From Pontederia crassipes (taxonomy: Eukaryota; Streptophyta; Magnoliopsida; Commelinales; Pontederiaceae): 64,000 bases of DNA. Each line of letters opens with the position of its first letter. Position 1 is the stretch's first letter. The DNA is taken from NCBI GenBank assembly GCA_030549335.1, contig CM060196.1:19240501-19304500 (forward strand), written 5' to 3'. The position numbers and the translations under genes were made by a program. A model generated the notes under the pieces. The model did not search any database. It was given only the letters and a program-made list of their open reading frames with translations, and was not told the DNA's origin. Below are positions 57,831 to 64,000 of the stretch, in pieces.

Positions 57831-59290
57831 AACGTCTCTTTGGATTGAAGATTTTGAAGGAGCAAGATGGAAGACAAGTGGATGAATCCCATTTGAATAC
57901 TATTTCCACATTAATCATGAGTAATATGACGTGACTAAGTCTTCTAAAGATCATATTATTCATTCCACCAAATTAGTGAAAGGAGAACGAATTAACACAC
58001 TTTTGTTATGATCAATACAATAATTTATATCGTTTTAAATTTATATTTCTGTCTCATTTTTCTCGCATGTTACTGTTACATTGATATAATATTTTTTTTA
58101 TATTATCTCTATTTTTATTTTTTTCTAACAAATGAATAAAATAGTTGCAAGAGAAAATAAAGAATATAATAAAATATTAGAAAAAAATGAGAAAAATTAT
58201 AAAAGAAAATTAAATTAAATGATAAAGAACTATATGATATAATTATGTTATTCATCAAATGAAGGATAAAAATAAATTTTCTATAAATAAAACTTTCATA
58301 ATTAAATACAGCATCTCCCTCAGTTTATTGTTTAAACATGTCCTTAATAATACGCCACACTTAATTTCTTCGCCTCTCACCACATCATTCCATCCCACCC
58401 ATCCGTTACTTAATTGTCAAACATACCATTAGTTCTCTACTTTTCATCCATAGAACATCTGAGGACATTAAAAGAAGGGAAGATACAATGAGGTAGGATG
58501 TCAAGAAAGGTTTAAAAACCAGCCCTATCACATCCTTATCTATCATCATATTACTTTGTAAAAATGACAGACACTCGGAGCATTGGGTTCCAAATATTTG
58601 ACACCAGATTTAACGAGCAAAGCTTGAAACAAAAAAGAACATGCAGATATTGAAAACATCAATATGCTAGAAAGAGAACTTGCATCCAAACCAACCTTGT
58701 GCAATGAATAGATCAGCTGCACCAATGGCGGAGGAAATTACTTGGAACCATGCAGCTATCCGGAAAGCTAAAGCTCTTTCATGAGGATCCCCCTCTCAGT
58801 TCCTGCAACTATCAGACCTGAATTATTTCAGAACTCTTCATGCTGCCATGAGAATTTGACATCAAGCAATGGGTCAAGCTATTTAAGCTTCATTTCCTTC
58901 AGCTTAAAAACTTCTTTGTGGCAAGCTTACCGTAAAGTATAATATAAAACTTGTACACCACTATTCCTTGAATTTCAAGTTGCCTTGTTCATGATACTAT
59001 CATCCATTAAAGAATACAACAAACAAAAGTTCAGAAACTAAGTTGTTATATCCTTGAAAATGTAAAAAAAGCCAATTCATCGTACTGCTCAGTAAATCCT
59101 TTCAATGCAAGCTTGATACTCAATCTTAAGAAAGTATTTTTGACAGATAAAAGATAGGAAGTGGCCCAGCACTTCAGAACTTTAAATCAAGGAATAATAA
59201 ATGAAAAAGGGCACTGGCTCACAGACAAATTGGAAGATTACTAGAAATTTTAATCAAACCTTCAATGAACACATAATTCTTATGGTACTC
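57831..59290. other. AT-rich intergenic DNA, mostly no gene
   Basis: AT-rich to about 58640, then more balanced composition. A possible minus-strand exon is noted separately at 58696-58790. Confidence 0.35.
58696..58790 (-). other. Exon-like segment, unidentified
   Basis: On the minus strand an open stretch reads GDPHERALAFRIAAWFQVIS and continues SAIGAADLFIAQ, ending at a donor-like CAAG|GT (58696/58695). A pyrimidine-poor acceptor-like AG lies upstream near 58800, but the frame has a stop just before it. The hydrophobic tail resembles a membrane segment. No family recognised. It could be an exon of a minus-strand gene or chance. Confidence 0.2.
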
Positions 59291-59307
59291 AAAGTAAGCT
59301 CATAACA

Positions 59308-59873
59308 TTGACTGTAGGCTCATCTGGCATTCTCGGGTGCCACTGAAAGTCAAGATCCTGGCTTGGCTTCTGGGACATGAGCGGATCCTCACTCGGGTCT
59401 ATAGAGCGCGATGGGCACCCCATGCGGATACCTCCTGCGTCTTGTGCGGGGAGATGGAGGAGGATGTGGTTCACCTTTTCTTCAGTTGTCGGGTATCCCG
59501 GGAGGTGTGAACTCGGACGAGTTTTACTTGTGATATCCCCTTGTCGGCGGGGGAGTTCTGGCAGGCTATGAGGAGGCTTGGTACACAAAGACAGAGCTGG
59601 CGCGTACCTTTTGCGACTTTTCTGCCGGTGCCTGGGCTATTTGGCTTCAGCGCAACCGCGTCATTTTTTATGGGGAGAGATGTCAGGCGAGTAATATTGT
59701 ACACCACATTTTTTGTCTTCTTCGGGAGTGGGGTATTATTTAGTCATCTTTCTCTCCTTTTTGCCGCTCTCCACTGGAGAGCCTTACACATATGTACATG
59801 ACGTTTTGTTTCAGTGATATATATACCCGGATGGCAACCTAACTGGTAGTCATCCTTTTTCCTCTCAAAAAAA
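59308..59873 (+). mobile_element. 5'-truncated LINE copy with perfect target duplication
   Basis: Plus-strand LINE 3' end of the same family as 54832-56815: zf-RVT part (KILAWLLGHERILTRV-like, then SCVLCGEMEEDV near 59437-59470), 3' untranslated sequence (GTAGTCATCCTTTTTCC) and an A-tail. A perfect 17-bp direct repeat AAAGTAAGCTCATAACA flanks it (59291-59307, 59874-59890), the hallmark of LINE integration. Only about 570 bp survive, and the frame is broken. Confidence 0.9.
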
Positions 59874-59890
59874 AAAGTAAGCTCATAACA

Positions 59891-61110
59891 AAAAATCAGG
59901 ATTCTCATGGAACTACAATATATACAATTACTGATTGTGTAGCAATTTTATTACAATTTGTGATTATGTGATATGAGAGAGTTTAGCAGCTACATGTTAA
60001 AGAACAATGACTTCAACCAAGTTACCACATTTAAGTGAGAAAGATAAAGTGCTACATTGTTAAAACATCCATTCATGCAAAAGGATTGCATTAAACATTC
60101 AAATGGCATAGAAAGAATGAAACATACAGATCGTGTACCTCCACCTATCTAAACTCTTGATATTTCTAAAATATGACATCCCTAAAATCTGATATCCTGC
60201 TATCAAAAAAGGCCATAAAATGGGAAATGCTAGAAATCTATAACATGCTATATTTTTCAGCAACAGACACAAAACTTACACACTGATTTGCTCTCCAAAA
60301 AATATACCAATAATGCACCAATCAGAATAATCAGGGTGATAATTTGCAAAACCACACCACTTCCATCAAGATGGTCAACCAAGGATTTTAGTACTAGATT
60401 AACACTATTTTAGATCAACTACTTCTAATTTAGAAAAAAATATAATGCCCGAGAACCTCCCATAAAATTGAACTAAGCCCATACAAACAGAAATCAAAAC
60501 TGCAAATCAGGAAACCTCCCTCACACAGTGATGGAGAACAAACATAGTATTAAGGTCTTTTGTCCTAAGAATTGATCTTTAGTTGAGGGCTTCTAACATA
60601 ATCCATCAGTTTAGTTTTCGTTATTTAAGTTTGCACATTTCTTATTAGGTCTTCCTTGTTTTTTTAAACATATTAGGTCTCCTTGTTATTCAGTATACAA
60701 GATGTTTGGAATTCTATATAAACCTTTGTATGACTAATACAACACAACTTCGATTTCGTAAACTGATAACATCATAAGATGTAAGAGAATAACTTAATTA
60801 ATGTTTTAAGAATAGATTAACTTAGTATATAAAGTTTAAGAATATATTAACTTAGTAGACTTTCGTAAACTGGTAATATGGTATATCAATCCTTTGATCT
60901 ATCTCATATAGCACCTTTCGCGCAATATCCTTGCTGTCTTCTGCCTTCCACCAACAGCCAACCTCATCACTATATTGTGAAATCAGAAGACATCACACCA
61001 ACTTGGCTTCCACCAATCCGTTTCAAAAAAAACTTGGCTTCCACCAACGGACCTAAAAACCATAAATCTTCTCAACGCTTCAGTGCCCAACAGTTACTCC
61101 ATTGACGTCG
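59891..61110. other. Intergenic DNA, no gene recognised
   Basis: AT-rich. The 75-codon frame at 60878-61105 has no recognisable domain. The string TTTCAAAAAAAACTTGGCTT and ACTTGGCTTCCACCAA repeats near 61000-61045 suggest local slippage. Confidence 0.38.
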
Positions 61111-61137
61111 AGATTTGATAAGAAAAAAGTTAAATGA

Positions 61138-62150
61138 TGTGTAGGATCCCAAAGGGCACCAAGAGGGGGGGGTGAATTGATGTTTAACCGAAAATATCGA
61201 TTTCACGAAATTTGTCGCGGAAGCACAAAACCGATTCTTAAGACCTTTGCAATTCAGATTATAAACACAATATTAAGGGGAGAGAGAGTGAGAGAAATCA
61301 AACACAAATAGACGCGGTGGTTGTTGACGAGGTTCGGCCACACCTTGACCTACGTCCCCGCTCCGACTTCTCGACCTCGAGATCGCCGGAGATTCCACTA
61401 GCACTTCCTTTGTTCCAAATGGGGCAAGGAAGAAAGCCCTTTACACAATCACATTTTTCTCCGCTTCGAGAGGCAAGGCAACCTCTCCTCCTAAGAAGCT
61501 AATCTATTTCTCTCGCTCAAGAGGTAAGATTTATATCCTCTTTTACACAGGAGCTCTCTCTATTTTTCTAAATAAGAATGTTTATCTCTTTTACAATTCT
61601 ATGCTCACAAGAGTAGAAGAGAGAAAGAAGAACACAACTAAATAACTTCAAGAAAAAGATCTTCTTTTGATTTCTTGAAGTATTGCTTCAATGCTTTGAT
61701 CGGTTACTTTTGCTTCTGGCCTTGGCACTCCTTTTATAGGCTCTGGTATGTGAAAAATTCATCCAGAATTAATTCCACATTTTCTCCTCAAAATATAGCC
61801 ATTACTGTTCATTTCAGTAATGGACCGATCGACCGCATTTATGATCCGGTCGACCGGACTATATGACCATTGCGCTGATTTCGCCAGTTATCGTAGCTGG
61901 TCGGTCGACCAGACTATCGACCAGTACAGTCTCGCAGTTTTGATTTGTAGCCGTTGAGTTGATCGGTCGGGACCGGTCTGTCGACATGTACAATCTCGCA
62001 GTTTTCATTTGAGCAGTTTATGCCTTGATCGATCGACCGGTATCTTCGATCGGTCGACCGGACTGTCTCAACCGACCTTCATAGCTTCAATCAGCAGGTT
62101 GACCGCCCTGCACTATTTTAAGCATAACTTTTTGCACACTTATCAAAATT
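61138..62150. mobile_element. LTR-like insertion with GGGGGGGTGAATTG start
   Basis: Begins TGTAGGATCCCAAAGGGCAC followed by a G8 run and GTGAATTGATG, a start typical of a widespread plant LTR-like repeat. It continues with GAGGTTCGGCCACACCTTGA and several GGTCGACCGG palindromes (61830-62060). Flanking strings TAAATGAT (61132-61139) and TAGATGAT (62150-62157) differ at one base and could be a target duplication. In addition TTTGATAAG near 61115 is inverted at about 62141-62149. No coding region. A solo LTR or TIR element are both possible. Confidence 0.4.
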
Positions 62151-62152
62151 AG

Positions 62153-62260
62153 ATGATCTTGGAGTCTATGAAGGATACCCGTAAGGAACTTCGTCATCTA
62201 AGGATTCAGCGGGATCTTATTGAGGACAAAATTCGTCATCTGAGATGGTCCATCAAGTAA
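62153..62260 (+). CDS. Possible terminal exon, basic coiled-coil-like
   Basis: After an acceptor-like TTAG at 62149-62152, a frame runs 35 codons to TAA (62258-62260): it starts MILESMKDTRKELRHLR, continues IQRDLIEDKIRHL and ends RWSIK. The composition is strongly charged (Arg, Lys, Asp, Glu) with heptad-like Leu/Ile spacing, unlike the AT-driven ORFs around it. It could be the last exon of a gene whose upstream part was displaced by the 61138-62150 insertion, since the flank left of that insertion joins smoothly to this one. No family recognised, and no upstream exon was identified. Confidence 0.3.
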   Translation: MILESMKDTRKELRHLRIQRDLIEDKIRHLRWSIK

Positions 62261-62698
62261 GCAATAGTGTGCTTTGCCAGCAGTAATGCAGTATATATAT
62301 GATTTACATATTCAATTCTTAAATCTTCGCGATAACATGAAATATTCTTGTTTTTGAATCTCATTTGATTATATCCCTAATAAATTACAACATGAAATAT
62401 TCATGTCTTTTGGATGAATGGTTTGGTTCTTCTCAGTGTTCATGATTAAGCTTACTTGCTTTCAATGGAGAATTATGTAGTAGTTGGCAAGTGACTGCTG
62501 ACTGGATAGTTTTCACCTCTCAAAATTAATCACTTTATCAATTTTCTAATGATAATCAACCCATGAGTGCTCAATACTGTTTCAATAGTGGTTTTCATTT
62601 AATTTTTAGTAGTTGAAGGCAGACAAGATGAGAATGAAATTACTTACAGGCATTATTAATGTGATCCGGTCCCAAGCCTATTAATTTTTAGTAGTCGA

Positions 62699-62879
62699 AC
62701 TCCGCCTATGTTTTATAGCGGATCCCAAGCCCGGATAAAGGAGGAGGGTTGTGTTAGGCCCCGACAGTCAGCGTAAAACTCTGTCGAATCTCATGAACAT
62801 AGATCAACGAAATGGCGTCATATAATCCATGTAGCCGACCTCACCTAGTGGGATAAGGCTTTGTTGTTGTTGTTGTTGT
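62699..62879 (+). mobile_element. Au-like SINE, copy 3
   Basis: Plus-strand copy: AACTCCGCCTATGTTTTATA at the start, GATCCCAAGCCCGG, GTCGAATCTC, then GTGGGATAAGGCTTTGTTG and a TTG-repeat tail ending near 62879. Some substitutions relative to copies 1 and 2. No clear target duplication. A SINE-like scrap GATCCGGTCCCAAGCC lies just upstream at about 62663-62678. Confidence 0.82.
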
Positions 62880-62884
62880 AGTGC

Positions 62885-63365
62885 ATAAAGTCATCTTTTT
62901 TTTCTTTAAACTTTTTCAGCAATTTATCCTTTGAGGTTTGTATCATCAAAATATAATTTGATATGTCATTAAAACTTTGACCCAACATGATGAACTTTGA
63001 TCAAGAACATGGATGTGCTTTTCATGGATGATAATTTTGATTGTCTAGCCCCTTTCATGGTTTGAGTCAATTCTTGTTGATATTCTTTTTATCACGCAAT
63101 TTCAGATTTTGTTAATATTTCTTTTCTTGATATGTTAGTAACAAGTCCCATTTATCTTTCATCTACAAAATCAAATGATGAACTTGAGGAAACCAATCAT
63201 TTGTTAGAACATTTAGATATTGGTGAGCCTTTGTCCACCGATCGCAATTTTAACGTTTGCATCGAATCTAGTAACTGTAACACATGAGGTTACTCTCTCC
63301 TTGTCTTTGGTTGTTGATGTTACTTACATTGACAAATCTTTTTTCATTGAGAAAATGAGACGGAT
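62885..63365. other. AT-rich DNA, no gene recognised
   Basis: The 77-codon frame at 63220-63453 has no recognisable domain. It may be part of a decayed retroelement. Confidence 0.35.
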
Positions 63366-63369
63366 TGAC

Positions 63370-63850
63370 AAAAAAAATTATCTCCCTTACTACATCTCAA
63401 GAATCTTCTTGTATTATATATATCAAAGGCCTGAGCATACTTACCATATATAAATAGAAATCCTCTATGTATCTAATCATTATTACAAGGAAATATCCTT
63501 TAATACAATCTCTCTTTATATGAAAAGAGATATTCATACTCTCCCTCAAGTTGGAACATATATAACAAAAATGCTCAAACTTGCCACAAATATAGAGAAC
63601 CCGAGGACCTCAAAGAGCCTAAGTAAATATGCCTGCACACTCGCCATTCGATGAAACAAAAAATGTCACAATATCCTTAGATATTACTTTCTCGAACAAA
63701 GTGTGAATGGCTGCCTGATTATCATGGAAAACAGGATTTGGTCCTCACATGGAAAACAGGATTTGGTGCAATGTGAATGGCTGCCTGATTATCACAAAAC
63801 AATTTTATAGGCTGCAATTGTGAAATATTTAATATTGTAAGCAATTGTTT
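63370..63850 (-). mobile_element. Copia 3' end fragment (RNase H and LTR start)
   Basis: On the minus strand 63840-63550 reads as the copia RNase H C-terminus: [38 protein letters not shown] and GIFT-stop-ALRGPRV. A purine tract GAGGGAGAGTA (63547-63537) and an LTR-like start TGAATATCTCTTTTCATATA follow. A 70-bp internal duplication breaks the frame: GAATGGCTGCCTGATTATCA occurs at 63704 and 63774. This is a different copia lineage from the one at 22778-29277. Confidence 0.68.
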
Positions 63851-63854
63851 CAAC

Positions 63855-64000
63855 CAAGGTTGTAAGACCCGGACCGGACGTCGACCCGGATAAGTCTCCG
63901 GGTCAGGTTGGACCGATCGAACCGGTTAACCCGGGCGGTCGAACCGAATAGTAATAAAATAATATAAAAAGATAAATTATAATACTTATATATTCTTATC
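63855..64000. mobile_element. hAT-type MITE, copy 3, cut by the window end
   Basis: CAAGGTTGTAAGACCCGG followed by CGGACG, CGGGTCAGG, GACCGATCGAACCGG and then AT-rich core sequence match the edge of the 11496 and 37152 elements. The right end is outside the window. Confidence 0.55.

Overview
This window is nuclear DNA of a flowering plant, most likely a monocot. An AT-rich, repeat-filled background holds one strikingly GC-rich, five-exon cytochrome P450 gene, a contrast typical of commelinid monocots. The repeats are standard plant classes: Ty1/copia and Ty3/gypsy LTR elements, an L1-type LINE family, Au-like SINEs, a CACTA transposon, and hAT- and Mutator-like miniature elements. No tRNA, rRNA, CRISPR array or known miRNA was seen. 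The species cannot be fixed from sequence alone.

Layout. 1-14 kb is repeats in AT-rich DNA. A long-TIR element at about 2.41-3.18 kb contains an imperfect minisatellite. A gene-capturing TIR element at about 3.96-7.44 kb carries pieces of an amino-acid transporter gene that were later split by a ~2-kb LTR-like insertion. Further MITEs and LTR-like fragments follow. 14-21 kb has CT-rich, TATA-bearing stretches that look like promoters and leaders, with one possible small secreted-peptide ORF (14927-15091). 21.8-29.6 kb holds a gypsy gag remnant, then a TIR element interrupted by a short-LTR copia retrotransposon. That copia element was itself hit by a DNA transposon, a 794-bp tandem duplication and another insertion. 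30.87-36.04 kb is a CACTA element with exact CACTA ends, a 3-bp target duplication, dense subterminal hairpins and a broken Transposase_24-type gene. 37.15-37.89 kb is an hAT-type MITE, followed by a 41-unit ATT microsatellite.

38.6-41.75 kb is the one confident cellular gene: a complete CYP734A-type P450 (569 aa, 5 exons, + strand), predicted to inactivate brassinosteroids at the ER. It has a TATA box, and CT/C-rich tracts lie in its leader and first intron. 41.8-51 kb is gene-poor, with microsatellites and one GC-rich 54-codon ORF (46956-47120) that deserves attention.

51.1-57.8 kb is a decayed Ty3/gypsy element whose two LTRs frame two SINEs, a TIR element carrying a truncated LINE, and a MITE inside the 3' LTR. 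59.3-59.9 kb is a second LINE copy with a perfect 17-bp target duplication. 61-64 kb holds an LTR-like insertion beside a possible terminal exon, a third SINE, a copia 3' end on the minus strand and the start of another hAT-type MITE.

Apart from the P450, most of the window is layered transposon insertions. Target-site duplications and paired LTRs allow several insertion orders to be read directly.
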